Origin: Pseudobacteroides cellulosolvens ATCC 35603 = DSM 2933
GTDB taxonomy: Bacteria > Bacillota > Clostridia > Acetivibrionales > DSM-2933
DNA length: 64,000 bases
Direction: 5' to 3'
Assembly (NCBI RefSeq): GCF_001262605.1
Contig: NZ_LGTC01000001.1
Location: forward strand, 5,404,001 to 5,468,000
Both the position numbers and the translations under genes were made by a program. Shown here one piece after another: positions 35,288 to 44,415 of this stretch. Within the stretch, counting starts at the first letter, position 1; each line of letters opens with the position of its first letter. The notes beneath the pieces were generated by a model. That model did not search any database, was not told the origin of the DNA, and worked only from the letters and a program-made list of their open reading frames with translations.

Positions 35288-36121
35288 AAGAAAAGATAAT
35301 TATTATACCGTAATAAAAGGGTTAAGGTATATATTGATTATACTAATGAAAGGCTGAAAATTATTGATTATGCTACAATTTCCGATGATATTATATTATC
35401 TATTGTAAATCTTGCAAAATGTGAAAACCTCGGAAAGATTATCTCCAACAGCCGGATCAAAATTTTAAAAAACTTTAGAAACTGCGGTTTTAGTATAGAA
35501 GGTGTAATCAACGGTTATTTTAACGGAGAAGACGCATATTGTGTATCCTATTTTTTAGACAAGGACCGTGAAGTCCATATTAATAAAGAAGAGGAGGATA
35601 AAATCCTTTACCAATGTCTTTTTCAAAAGAAAAGAAATTCTGAAACAAAAAATTTAAAATATACTATAAGGAATGCGGAGCCAAATGATATTCCTCAAAT
35701 GATACAGCTTTTTCTTAATGTGTTTGAAACATATCCCTCACCCGTATTTAACGGTGATTATTTAAAGACTGTTATGAACAAACAAATACTATTCAAGGTT
35801 GCTGTTGAGAATGGAAGAATAATCAGTATTGCTTCTGCTGATATGGATGCTAATAACATGAATGCTGAAGTTACAGACTGTGCCACATACCCTGAACATA
35901 GAGGTAGAGGAATATTAACCAATCTTATCCATAGTTTGGAATGTGACCTTAAAAAGAAAGGCTTCTTTACACTATACAGTCTTTCAAGGGCAATTAATCC
36001 TGGGATTAATAAGGCTTTATCAAACCTTAATTACAAGTACGGAGGAAGACTTGTGAACAACTGCCATATTTGTGGAGGTTTTGAGGATATGAACATCTGG
36101 GTTAAAAAACTCAGGAAGTAG
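35268..36121 (+). pseudogene. ablB: Beta-lysine N-acetyltransferase, frameshifted near the N-terminus
   Basis: The ATG at 35268 follows AGGAGGGAAAAG and overlaps the ablA end. After about 18 codons (..YTVIKG) the frame breaks. One added base in the AAAAGGGTT stretch near 35321 gives VKVYIDYTNERLKIIDY and an unbroken frame to the TAG at 36121 (about 284 residues in all). The C-terminal part is a GNAT acetyltransferase (TDCATYPEHRGRGILTNLIHS, the acetyl-CoA loop). It acetylates beta-lysine on the epsilon amino group, giving the compatible solute. The single-base loss may be a sequencing artefact, since the rest of the gene is well preserved. Confidence 0.87.
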
Positions 36122-36164
36122 TAACTTCCTAAGAAGCTTATAATTTGAAAGTGTAAACTTTTAG

Positions 36165-36196
36165 AAGCTGCTGAAAATTAATCGGCAGCTTTTTTG
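36165..36196 (+). terminator. Terminator of the dapB-ablA-ablB operon
   Basis: AAGCTGC (36165-36171) and GCAGCTT (36185-36191) form a hairpin followed by a T run, 44 bases past the ablB stop. Confidence 0.85.
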
Positions 36197-36288
36197 TTGT
36201 TATAAATACCACTCATGCATTTTAGTGTATATAATCGGTTATACTAAATTAAGTGTTAATGAAATGAATTGTAACCCTGAGGTGAAAA

Positions 36289-37353
36289 ATGCATCCATTA
36301 GTGGTACTTACAAGGACAAATCGTGTTGAGAGCATACATAAAGGTTATGTCTGCATAACTGATTCACAGAAAAAGATTAAATATCACATAGGAAACCCTG
36401 ATACTAAAGTGTATTTCCGATCATCAGCCAAGCCCATACAGGCGGTTGCCCTTGTAAACTCAGGTGCTATAGAAAAGTTTAGCATTACTCTCGAGGAGTT
36501 GGCAATAATATGCTCATCCCACAGCGGCGAAGACTTTCACAGAGAAGCCGTAAGCTCCATTTTAAACAAAGTGGGATTAAGTGAAGAAAATTTGAGCTGC
36601 GGTGTGGCTAATCCATATAACCAGGATATAATAAACCAGCTTATAAAAAACGGCGAACGCCCTTCACAGCTGTATAACTGCTGTTCCGGCAAACATGCCG
36701 GCATGCTGGCTCTGTGCAAACACTATAACTTTCCTATCGAAGGCTATACAGAACAAAACCATCCTGTACAACAGCTTATACTGAAAACTTTTGCAGAGCT
36801 TTTAGACTGCAATAAGGATGATATAACAACAGGTATAGATGGGTGCAATGTTCCTACCTATATGATTGCAATACACCAAATCTCTTTCTTATATTCACTC
36901 TTAGCTCAGGGCTCTAACGGTACAGGAAAATATAACGATGCATTCGGGGTTATTCAGAAAGCCATGTCCAGTTTTCCTCGTATGGTTAATGGCGATAAGG
37001 AATTCTGTACCGATCTGATTATGCATTCAGATGGCAAGGTAATAGGCAAGGTAGGTGCTGAGGGCATATATTGTGTTGCAGTGCCGGAAAAGCAGCTTGG
37101 GATTTGTATTAAAATTTCTGATGGAAACGAGCGTGGGGTCTACCCTGTTACTACACATATTTTGGACCAACTTGAAGTCTTAAATGATGAGGCTATGGGA
37201 AAACTTAGAATGTGGTCATATCCGCCTGTCAAAAATCATAAAGGCATAATTGTAGGGTATACTGTACCTGTATTTGACTTAACCAAAGAAGGCCGCACCT
37301 TTCAGATAGGTGATAAATTTGAATTCGAAGGTGAAAATCCATGGAACCATTAG
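36289..37353 (+). CDS. Asparaginase (type COG4448, ReAV-like), copy 1
   Basis: Protein of 354 residues of the asparaginase family related to the Rhizobium etli inducible enzyme, unrelated to the E. coli AnsA/AnsB fold. Conserved blocks: YFRSSAKPIQA with the catalytic Ser-Lys pair, CCSGKHAGML with a zinc-ligand Cys and Lys, TGIDGCNVP with the second Cys, and GKVGAEGIYC with a further Lys. It hydrolyses L-asparagine to aspartate and ammonia. No signal peptide, so cytoplasmic. The stop overlaps the start of the second copy by 13 bases. Confidence 0.88.
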   Translation: MHPLVVLTRTNRVESIHKGYVCITDSQKKIKYHIGNPDTKVYFRSSAKPIQAVALVNSGAIEKFSITLEELAIICSSHSGEDFHREAVSSILNKVGLSEENLSCGVANPYNQDIINQLIKNGERPSQLYNCCSGKHAGMLALCKHYNFPIEGYTEQNHPVQQLILKTFAELLDCNKDDITTGIDGCNVPTYMIAIHQISFLYSLLAQGSNGTGKYNDAFGVIQKAMSSFPRMVNGDKEFCTDLIMHSDGKVIGKVGAEGIYCVAVPEKQLGICIKISDGNERGVYPVTTHILDQLEVLNDEAMGKLRMWSYPPVKNHKGIIVGYTVPVFDLTKEGRTFQIGDKFEFEGENPWNH

Positions 37354-38384
37354 CAATAGTTACAAGAGATGGTTATATTGAAAGCATACATTATGGGTAT
37401 ATATGTGTTGTAAACTCATCCAGTCATGTACTGTACAATTTAGGAGACCTTAACACTAAAATATTCCTGCGCTCATCCGCAAAACCTATTCAAGCAATAC
37501 CACTCATACAGTCAGGTGCCGCACATGAATTTAACTTTTCAAACAAGGAAATCGCTATAGCATGTGCCTCACACAGCGGGCAAAAAATTCACCAGGAAAC
37601 CGTGGAAGGCATCCTGAATAAACTGGATCTTAATGAATCAAACCTGCACTGCGGCATTATGACACCCTACAATGATGATGAGAATAAGAAGCTTATATCA
37701 TCAGGGAAATCACCTTCAGTCTTTCACTGCAGCTGCTCAGGCAAACACTCTGCAATGCTGGCTCTGGCAAAATTTAGAGGTTTTAGTATTGATGATTATG
37801 AAAGTATTAAAAACCCGATCCAGCAGGAAATTATCAAAACAGTTGCCGCATTTACTGATGAAGACCCAAACTCCATCCCAACAGGTATTGATGGCTGTGG
37901 CGCACCAATATACCTCATGTCGATGAATAAAATCGCCCTGTCTTATGCAAGGCTGGTTATGCATTCACAAACCGAAGAAAGCCCTTATTATCACGCATGT
38001 AAAACTGTATTTGATTCCATGACACAATTTCCCGATATGGTTGCAGGAGACAATGAATTTTGCACTGAGCTGATGAAGATAACAAAGAATAAATTAATTG
38101 GTAAAGTAGGCTCTGAAGCAGTATATTGCATTGGGATAAAGGAAGGCAGCCTTGGTATTTGCATAAAGATAGCTGATGGGAATGAGAGAGCAATTTACCC
38201 TGTTGTTATACATACATTAAAAGAACTGGGTATACTGAGTAATCATGAATTTAATTCCTTAAAGCATTGGTATAATCCTGTGTTAAAAAATAATCTTAAT
38301 GAAGTAGTGGGCAAAATATTACCAACATTTAGCCTTAATCTAAAAACACAAAAACCCCTGTCATTAGGTGCCAAGTATCAGTAA
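37341..38384 (+). CDS. Asparaginase (type COG4448, ReAV-like), copy 2
   Basis: Protein of 347 residues and a clear paralogue of the preceding gene: FLRSSAKPIQA, CSCSGKHSAML, TGIDGCGAP and GKVGSEAVYC align block for block, while the rest has diverged considerably. The start codon lies inside the end of copy 1, so the pair is translationally coupled. All presumed active-site residues are kept in both copies. They may form a heteromer or differ in substrate; the sequence does not tell which. Confidence 0.88.
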   Translation: MEPLAIVTRDGYIESIHYGYICVVNSSSHVLYNLGDLNTKIFLRSSAKPIQAIPLIQSGAAHEFNFSNKEIAIACASHSGQKIHQETVEGILNKLDLNESNLHCGIMTPYNDDENKKLISSGKSPSVFHCSCSGKHSAMLALAKFRGFSIDDYESIKNPIQQEIIKTVAAFTDEDPNSIPTGIDGCGAPIYLMSMNKIALSYARLVMHSQTEESPYYHACKTVFDSMTQFPDMVAGDNEFCTELMKITKNKLIGKVGSEAVYCIGIKEGSLGICIKIADGNERAIYPVVIHTLKELGILSNHEFNSLKHWYNPVLKNNLNEVVGKILPTFSLNLKTQKPLSLGAKYQ

Positions 38385-38439
38385 TGACAAGCACAGCGAT
38401 TATACAAGATTAACGTTTCGGATTAAAAGTGATTAATAT

Positions 38440-39903
38440 TTAATCCAGGTAGCTCTTGGCATGCTTTATGAACTCCTGCAGCACTTTTATACGGGCATAC
38501 TTCTTATCCTGTCCTTCTACTATGATCCACGGTGCGTATTCAGTATCGGTCCGCACAAGCATTTCATTCATAGCCTCTATATATGAATCCCATTTTTCCC
38601 TGTTACGCCAGTCCTCAGATGTAATTTTGTATGCTTTATCCGATTCTTTCTCCCTATCCTTAAAGCGTCTAAGCTGCTCATCTTTGTCTATATAAATTAA
38701 AAACTTTATAATAAATGTTCCGAAATTGTGCAAATGTTTTTCCATGTGATTAATTTCTTCATAAGCCCTATCCCATTCCCGAACATCTGCAAATCCTTCA
38801 ATCCGTTCAACCAACACTCTTCCGTACCAGCTTCTATCGAATATTGTAATGTTGCCTTTGGCAGGAAAATCCCTGTAAAACCTCCAGAGATAGTGATATT
38901 GTCTCTCTGTTTCATCAGGTGCTGAAGTAGGTATAACACAATACCCTCTGGGATCCATGTATCCGGTAAGCCTTTGAATTGCTCCACCTTTGCCGCTGGC
39001 ATCCATACCTTCAAAAACAATAAGACCGGGTATACCTTTTGTATATAATTTATATGCGACCTTTTGTGCCTCCTTCTGCAGCTTTTTTAATTTACTTTCG
39101 TAATAATCCTGCTTAATTGTAAGGCTCAAATCAACATTATTAAGCGGCCTGGCTTTTACTTCATATTTCCTTATATACTCGCGACAGTTATCACCTTTTG
39201 CCTCGAGCCTTTCCAATCCTTCCTGGATCAAATCAATAGTAGTGCCCAATATGGCTTTTGATGCAGTTTTCAGGTTCTCTCCCGAAATTATGTTCCACCT
39301 GCTGTATTTAAAGCTGGAAAGCTTTAATATATTATCAAAATGATTGCAAAAATCCTCATAATAATCATTTTGCTCTATATCCCTGTGTGTCACCATAAAC
39401 TCGCTGTATTTGTGTTCTCTTAGCTCATGAATCCTATCTTTCTGAGTCTTTTCCTTAATGTGTAAAAAGTATTTAATTATTATTGTGCCATCATCAATTA
39501 ATTGCTTTTCTATTGAACTTATGTCTTTTATATCTCTTTTAAGTTCATCCGGCTCTATATTAAGTTGACTCATGACCTTATAATAAAAACTTCGGTCATA
39601 AATAGCTATATCACCTTTCTTTGGTATTTTACTCCAAAACCTCCAGAGAAATGACCTTTCTTTTTCCTCATCTTTAGGCTTTTCAAATACACTAACCTTG
39701 TAGGATCTAGGGTCCAATTCTCTGATCAGGTCATTGAGCACATAGCCCTTGCCTGATGATTCCCACCCATCAATAATAATAAGCACAGGCACTTTTTTAC
39801 TCTTCACCAATCTCTGAAGCTTCGCCAGACTCTCACCAAGCTCAGTTCTTTTTGCCTTTCCATAAGGGCTTTTGAATTTATCAAAATCAAACTTTTTTAT
39901 CAT
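38440..39903 (-). CDS. Two-domain PPK2: polyphosphate:AMP phosphotransferase-like
   Basis: Protein of 487 residues made of two fused PPK2 domains. The first has Walker A DGWESSGKG (about residue 44) and the lid/Walker B region IAIYDRSFYY. The second has EGMDASGKGG (about residue 298), DPRGY and ITIFDRSWYGRVL. Two-domain PPK2 proteins are the polyphosphate:AMP phosphotransferase class, making ADP from AMP and polyphosphate. The C-terminal domain keeps the more canonical motifs, so it is the likely catalytic one. AAGGAGAA precedes the ATG. Stand-alone gene; no ppk1 or ppx nearby. Confidence 0.9.
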   Translation of the reverse strand: MIKKFDFDKFKSPYGKAKRTELGESLAKLQRLVKSKKVPVLIIIDGWESSGKGYVLNDLIRELDPRSYKVSVFEKPKDEEKERSFLWRFWSKIPKKGDIAIYDRSFYYKVMSQLNIEPDELKRDIKDISSIEKQLIDDGTIIIKYFLHIKEKTQKDRIHELREHKYSEFMVTHRDIEQNDYYEDFCNHFDNILKLSSFKYSRWNIISGENLKTASKAILGTTIDLIQEGLERLEAKGDNCREYIRKYEVKARPLNNVDLSLTIKQDYYESKLKKLQKEAQKVAYKLYTKGIPGLIVFEGMDASGKGGAIQRLTGYMDPRGYCVIPTSAPDETERQYHYLWRFYRDFPAKGNITIFDRSWYGRVLVERIEGFADVREWDRAYEEINHMEKHLHNFGTFIIKFLIYIDKDEQLRRFKDREKESDKAYKITSEDWRNREKWDSYIEAMNEMLVRTDTEYAPWIIVEGQDKKYARIKVLQEFIKHAKSYLD

Positions 39904-40024
39904 ATTAAATCGTTCTCCTTATAAAACTCTTTCAATCCTTTTCGCTTGGTTCTCATACCTGTTAGTGCCAAAGCTTTTTCACATGCATTTTTATTATGCC
40001 ATAGTTCTTTGATAGCTATTCTTC

Positions 40025-40765
40025 TTATAATTTCAAACCTTCGACAACCTGTTTCATCACTTCCCCAGCCTTTTGCCGCAAAAGAATCATGGCACTTGCG
40101 TCAAACGGCGTGTCAGCCATATTAATTATCACAAGTTTGTCACCTTCAAAGTACTTGATAAGCTTTGCGGCAGGATAGACAACAAGACTTGTGCCGATTA
40201 CAATGACCATGTCCGCATCTCTTATATGGCACTTGGCATTATAGAGCTTCTCCTGATCAAGCATCTCCTCATACAAGACAACATCAGGTCTTACAATATC
40301 ACCACAGGAGTCACATTTGGGAACAGCTATGGAATTCAATACATACTGTGCATCATATTTTTTATTACACTTTACGCAATAATTCTTATTGGCATTTCCA
40401 TGAAGTTCAATTACATTTTTTGATCCGGCAATTGTATGGAGATTATCTATATTTTGTGTTACCACAGCTTTCAGCTTTCCGGCATCCTCAAGCTTTGCTA
40501 GAGCTAAGTGGCATTGATTGGGTTTTACATCACTGTATACCATAAACTTTTTATAGAATTCAAAAAACTTATCGGGATATTTATCAAAAAAAGTCTTGCT
40601 TAAGATGACTTCCGGAGGAAATCCACCTCCATCCATTTGGAAAATTCCTGCCGATGACCTGAAATCAGGTATGCCGCTCTCGGTTGAAACACCAGCACCG
40701 GTAAAAGCAACAATGTTACTTGAGGATGATATTAAATCAATAAGTGTTTGTATATCTCTATTCAA
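40025..40765 (-). CDS. NAD-dependent protein deacylase (sirtuin)
   Basis: Protein of 246 residues starting at a TTG behind GGAGGGG. Sirtuin motifs: AFTGAGVSTESGIPDFRS for NAD, TQNIDNLH, catalytic His in VIELHGN, the zinc pairs CVKCNKKYD and PKCDSCG, and VIGTSLVVYPA. It removes acyl groups from Lys with NAD. PDFRS followed by SAG rather than the desuccinylase signature suggests a deacetylase. The 121 bases between it and the polyphosphate gene show no other feature. Confidence 0.93.
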   Translation of the reverse strand: MNRDIQTLIDLISSSSNIVAFTGAGVSTESGIPDFRSSAGIFQMDGGGFPPEVILSKTFFDKYPDKFFEFYKKFMVYSDVKPNQCHLALAKLEDAGKLKAVVTQNIDNLHTIAGSKNVIELHGNANKNYCVKCNKKYDAQYVLNSIAVPKCDSCGDIVRPDVVLYEEMLDQEKLYNAKCHIRDADMVIVIGTSLVVYPAAKLIKYFEGDKLVIINMADTPFDASAMILLRQKAGEVMKQVVEGLKL

Positions 40766-40924
40766 ACAAACCCCTCCATTCCCAGATATGTGAAAGTCTT
40801 GTATAAATATAATATTCCCTAATTTGTATTATTTCAAGAATATATTAAAACAAACATTCATTTTGACATATACCTGTCTTTATTGATTTCTGGTATGATA
40901 AAATCAATAATCAATACGAAAGGA

Positions 40925-41223
40925 TTAGCAGCATCCACTGCTGCTGCCGCCAGAACAGTCACAGCTGGGCTCTGTACCGGTCAGCCAGCCCATAATTATA
41001 GCATATGCACAACCAACGCCCGGCTTTACATCTATTGCGTTAAAGGGCAATTCTTCGCACACGCACCGCACTCCATACAAGCATCCCTGTCGATAATATG
41101 GGACTTTCCATTTTCCAATTCAAATACTTCATGGGGACAGACCTCCAGGCATCTGCCGCAGCCAGTGCATTTATCAGTTTTTAATTTCAATGTTGATACA
41201 TTTTTCAAATATCTATTTTTCAT
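40925..41223 (-). pseudogene. hgcB: HgcB mercury-methylation ferredoxin, frameshifted
   Basis: Starting at 41223 (GAGGAG site), two 4Fe-4S motifs are read: CTGCGRCLEVCP and CMECGACAKNCP. As written the frame ends at LTQ (stop at 41032). One extra T in the CCTTTAAC stretch gives NCPFNAIDVKPGVGCAYAII and runs on to a TAA at 40925, ending SCDCSGGSSSGCC. That restored end, with the GVGCA block and terminal Cys pair, is characteristic of HgcB. HgcB passes electrons to HgcA and the terminal cysteines are thought to deliver Hg(II). The one-base loss is probably a sequencing error. It begins 11 bases after the hgcA stop. Confidence 0.85.
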
Positions 41224-41233
41224 AATCTCCTCC

Positions 41234-42370
41234 TTAAAGCCCTATAAAGCTGTTGAGTAAAATCATTACAGCACCTAAAGCTATCATTGCAATTATGATG
41301 GGAATCGCCATCTTCATTTCTTTCAAAACCCCTGAAAATGAAGTGCATGTGGAAGAACCAGTAAAATTCATTGCATAAAATGAAGATACTGCCGGTAGAA
41401 TCAACATATACCCTAAAGCCCTTACCAAGCTGTAGGAAGGTAACTGCGGCCATCCATTAATTATATTTACTGCAATAGCCCATAGAAATCCCAAAAGCCA
41501 TCCCTTCCATGCAAATGCTTTTCCCGGAATCCATGGAAGCAGAACAGGAGCAAGTACGCAACCAGTGATTACAGCACCTGCATACCCATAAAAATCAACC
41601 ATTCCAAAAGGTTTAGCTGCAATTAGATTCAGAAGAAATAGTATCCCAAAAACAATCATAGAAACCTTGAAAGTAGGTACCAATTCCATTGGTGTTAATA
41701 CCAACCGGTCATAAGTGCTGAATTTGACTGTTCGCATTTCCCCAGTAGCCTTCATTCCTGAACGAATAAATTCTTTAATGTCAGTTGCCCTTACAGGCCC
41801 ATAGACTATTTTAAACCCCGTACTTTTTGTAACCTCATGGGCACTAATGCCGGGTGCCCCCAATTGGGGCAATATCAACGTTCTGTGTGCCACAATATCA
41901 TTTAGCCTGATCTTACCAATCCGTGTTATGAGCTCTTTTGTCCCAAATGTTCCCTTTCCGGCAGCACACCAGACATTAATACCTTTTGTATCAAGCACCA
42001 TAATCCACGCACTAAGTCCTGACAGTTCCTTTCTCAATGCATCAAATGTCATTTTATAGTTTGCAGTAACCAAAACCGGTGAACTTTTATCAGGGTCCCC
42101 AACTGCGTAAATTCCAGGATTAACCTTATAATTCATCCTGTTAATTCCCCAGCGTGCTTTCCACCCACCTAATGTATCTTTGAATGTCAATTTTGTTGAT
42201 ACTTTTGTGATGGAATCTTTTATATCGTCTCCGCAGCAACATGATTTACTATTAAGAGGCGATGCTAAAGAGCCAAACTGGCCCGGAATGCTAATTTGAG
42301 TATTTATCTTTATAAACTCTTTAGCTTTTGAATCTCTGTCATCTGAGCCGCAGCAGCTTTTATTATCCAT
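41234..42370 (-). CDS. hgcA: HgcA mercury-methylation corrinoid protein
   Basis: Protein of 378 residues from the ATG at 42370 (GGAGGTGAAAAG); the longer frame begins inside arsR. The cap-helix motif INVWCAAGKGTFGT (Cys about 135) is the hallmark of HgcA, whose Cys coordinates the cobalt of a corrinoid. About five membrane helices follow from residue ~230, as in all HgcA. It transfers a methyl group from the corrinoid to Hg(II). Unusual here is an N-terminal extension of ~60 residues with CCGSDD and CCCGDD motifs that could bind metal. It lies between arsR (8-base overlap) and hgcB. Confidence 0.93.
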   Translation of the reverse strand: MDNKSCCGSDDRDSKAKEFIKINTQISIPGQFGSLASPLNSKSCCCGDDIKDSITKVSTKLTFKDTLGGWKARWGINRMNYKVNPGIYAVGDPDKSSPVLVTANYKMTFDALRKELSGLSAWIMVLDTKGINVWCAAGKGTFGTKELITRIGKIRLNDIVAHRTLILPQLGAPGISAHEVTKSTGFKIVYGPVRATDIKEFIRSGMKATGEMRTVKFSTYDRLVLTPMELVPTFKVSMIVFGILFLLNLIAAKPFGMVDFYGYAGAVITGCVLAPVLLPWIPGKAFAWKGWLLGFLWAIAVNIINGWPQLPSYSLVRALGYMLILPAVSSFYAMNFTGSSTCTSFSGVLKEMKMAIPIIIAMIALGAVMILLNSFIGL

Positions 42371-42767
42371 TCTTTTCACCTCCAGCCGTAACACATTGAC
42401 AGCTCGAAAGCTTGTTTTTCATGGAGGGAATTTTATTAAGCATTGATTTATCATTATTGAACTCAGGATCATCGCTGAGCCATTCAGGCAAAAGGGAAAT
42501 GATGCTCATTAGCTTCTTTGTATAGTCATTTTGGTCAATCCTGTAATAGATCCATTTTCCCTCACGTCTGTCTTTTATTATTTTTGACTGTTTAAGTATT
42601 GCCAGCTGCCTGGATACCCTGGGCTGTGACATATGAAGAGCTGCAAATATTTCACATACACACAGCTCTTTATCCATAAGCAGAAGCAAAATTCGCAGCC
42701 TTGTTTTATCCGACAAAATACCAAATAAGTTTAATAAATCATCCAATTCCGATACCTCCTTTATCAA
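42363..42767 (-). CDS. ArsR-family regulator of the hgcAB operon
   Basis: Protein of 134 residues: SDKTRLRILLLL, ELCVCEIFAALHMSQPRVSRQLAILKQ (Cys pair in the metal-binding helix and recognition helix), RREGKWIYYRI, and a C-terminal tail with SCQC. It heads the operon and overlaps hgcA. ArsR proteins of this type derepress on thiophilic metals or arsenite. An ArsR gene next to hgcAB is known in several mercury methylators. A palindromic operator lies just upstream. Confidence 0.9.
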   Translation of the reverse strand: MIKEVSELDDLLNLFGILSDKTRLRILLLLMDKELCVCEIFAALHMSQPRVSRQLAILKQSKIIKDRREGKWIYYRIDQNDYTKKLMSIISLLPEWLSDDPEFNNDKSMLNKIPSMKNKLSSCQCVTAGGEKNG

Positions 42768-42770
42768 TAC

Positions 42771-42802
42771 ATTATCATATTAACATATGATTATATGATA
42801 AT
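42771..42802. promoter_or_regulatory. ArsR operator of arsR-hgcA-hgcB
   Basis: ATTATCATAT-N12-ATATGATAAT with an inner ATCATAT-TAAC-ATATGAT, i.e. three ATATGAT half-sites, ending four bases after the arsR start codon region upstream. It fits an ArsR/SmtB binding region with autorepression. Confidence 0.6.
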
Positions 42803-42849
42803 TGAATAAAAATGTAAATAAGGAGTATTGCTCTAATTGAAAATTTCGC

Positions 42850-43623
42850 CTAATTTGATTCTATAGGCTCATATATATCAATTTCTCTATCTTTATATAT
42901 AAACGCATTTTCAGGACAGTTATTCATGCACTTCTGACACATGGTACAACCTTTAGAAATTGGAGGTTTATTATCTATCTTTAAACTATTGGTAGGGCAA
43001 TTCTTTTCACATATCCTGCATTTCACACACTTTTCTTTATTAATGGATACTTTTCTTGCAACTGCTGGTATATAAAACTTACTACATAATATATAAGTTA
43101 TCTTTGTAAGGTAGTACCTTATATTGGATACTTTCATAATATTCCTATCCCCTGATAAGAATTTATCCACTATTAATTCTACTTTCTCAGTTGCATTATT
43201 TCTTAAAGTTTCGTATTGAGAAATAGGTGTTTTGGTAAACAGAAAATTATAAAAATTATTTGGCATTCGGAAAAAATCTGTTTGAGTTATTTCAACTTCA
43301 GTGTTTTTAAAATAATTACATACTTCATTGAAGCTTGGAGTTAAGGATTTTGCAGCCTGTGTAGCAAAGAAAATAGATTTGATCTTCGTGCTTTTATCAA
43401 TTTTCCCTTTTATGTTATCAATAAATATTTTTGGATAAAGTTCAATATATATTGGCGATCCTGCAACCAGATAGTCATATTTAATATTATTATCCTCATT
43501 ATATTTTAAGATATCATAAACATCTGTCTGGATATTTCTGTTTTCAAAACATTTTTTAAACATTTCGGCAATATATTTAGTGTTATTAGTGCCTGAAAAA
43601 TATAAAACAAGTGCTCTACTCAT
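42850..43623 (-). CDS. EFR1-family flavodoxin-ferredoxin protein
   Basis: Protein of 257 residues. The N-terminal ~150 residues are a flavodoxin-like domain (YFSGTNNTKYIAEMF, an FMN phosphate loop, then LVAGSPIYIELYP). The C-terminus has two 4Fe-4S motifs, CVKCRICEKNCP and CTMCQKCMNNCP. EFR1 proteins are redox carriers of anaerobes with unclear partners. It is upstream of the arsR-hgc operon but separated by the operator region, so not part of it. GGGGGT precedes the ATG. Confidence 0.85.
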   Translation of the reverse strand: MSRALVLYFSGTNNTKYIAEMFKKCFENRNIQTDVYDILKYNEDNNIKYDYLVAGSPIYIELYPKIFIDNIKGKIDKSTKIKSIFFATQAAKSLTPSFNEVCNYFKNTEVEITQTDFFRMPNNFYNFLFTKTPISQYETLRNNATEKVELIVDKFLSGDRNIMKVSNIRYYLTKITYILCSKFYIPAVARKVSINKEKCVKCRICEKNCPTNSLKIDNKPPISKGCTMCQKCMNNCPENAFIYKDREIDIYEPIESN

Positions 43624-43713
43624 AAAATTACCCCCAAAACATGTATAATAATGATAAAATTAGGATGTTATTTTATTATTATCTCATAAATGTATAAATA
43701 ATGCTATAATACA

Positions 43714-43739
43714 TGAACCGTTTTAATATTTGATTGTCT
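43714..43739 (+). promoter_or_regulatory. Possible ECF-type autoregulatory promoter
   Basis: TGAACC (43714-43719), 16-base spacer, GTCT (43736-43739), upstream of the ECF sigma gene. This resembles ECF -35/-10 elements; a sigma-A-like TATAAT lies near 43705. Confidence 0.35.
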
Positions 43740-43815
43740 CTTATATATAGAGCTCTACTATGGTGCAGAATACACCTTAGTTTCCTAGACACGAAAATCA
43801 CAAGGAGATGATGGA

Positions 43816-44415
43816 ATGGACCGTACGGACCAAAGGGAATTGATAAATCGCTGTCAGCTGGGTGATTTAGGCAGTTTTGAAAAGCTATATGAATTATATA
43901 GATATAAAGCCATGGGAACCGCCTATTTGATAGGAGGCAGCAGGAACATTGCAGAGGATATTGTTCAGGAGGCCTTTGTCATATGTTATTACCAAATCAA
44001 GAAACTTAAAAATCCGGATATTTTCAATATCTGGTTTTATAGAATTCTCGTGAGAGTAGGATGGAGAATGGCTACAAAGCATAAGAGCCATATTGATTTA
44101 AAGAATACAGACTCCGAGCAGAAAGATATTACCTGTGACTCTTCCAGGATTGAAAGCTTTGCTGATATCAGCCATGACCGTCTGATTGTGCGAGATGCTG
44201 TAAAAAAGCTTCCACCTACATTAAAAACTATTGTTATACTATACTATTTCAATGAGTTGACAACTAAGGAAATTGCAAAAATACTGGACCTGTTTCAAGG
44301 CACCGTTAAATCAAGGCTGCATAAGGCAAGAAAGCTTTTGGAAAAAGAGCTTGGAAATTCCTTTAAAAAAGAAACAGTAAATAACAGAAAGGAGTTGGGA
44401 TTAAATGAAAAATAA
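43816..44415 (+). CDS. ECF-type RNA polymerase sigma factor
   Basis: Protein of 199 residues. Region 2 is LINRCQLGDLGSFEKLYELY followed by IAEDIVQEAFVICYYQ; region 4 is LPPTLKTIVILYYFNELTTK followed by EIAKILDLFQGTVKSRLHKA. AAGGAGATGATGGA precedes the ATG. It overlaps by 11 bases the next gene, which encodes a membrane protein of anti-sigma type, so the pair works as a sigma/anti-sigma switch. Its target genes cannot be told from the window beyond possible self-control. Confidence 0.93.
   Translation: MDRTDQRELINRCQLGDLGSFEKLYELYRYKAMGTAYLIGGSRNIAEDIVQEAFVICYYQIKKLKNPDIFNIWFYRILVRVGWRMATKHKSHIDLKNTDSEQKDITCDSSRIESFADISHDRLIVRDAVKKLPPTLKTIVILYYFNELTTKEIAKILDLFQGTVKSRLHKARKLLEKELGNSFKKETVNNRKELGLNEK

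Noticed and set aside
35699-36121. A separate 140-residue GNAT acetyltransferase
   Set aside because: The frame continues upstream without a stop into the AblB N-terminal domain; it is the 3' part of ablB.
41032-41223. A 63-residue stand-alone ferredoxin
   Set aside because: One-base correction gives the full HgcB tail directly after hgcA; the short version is a frameshift product.
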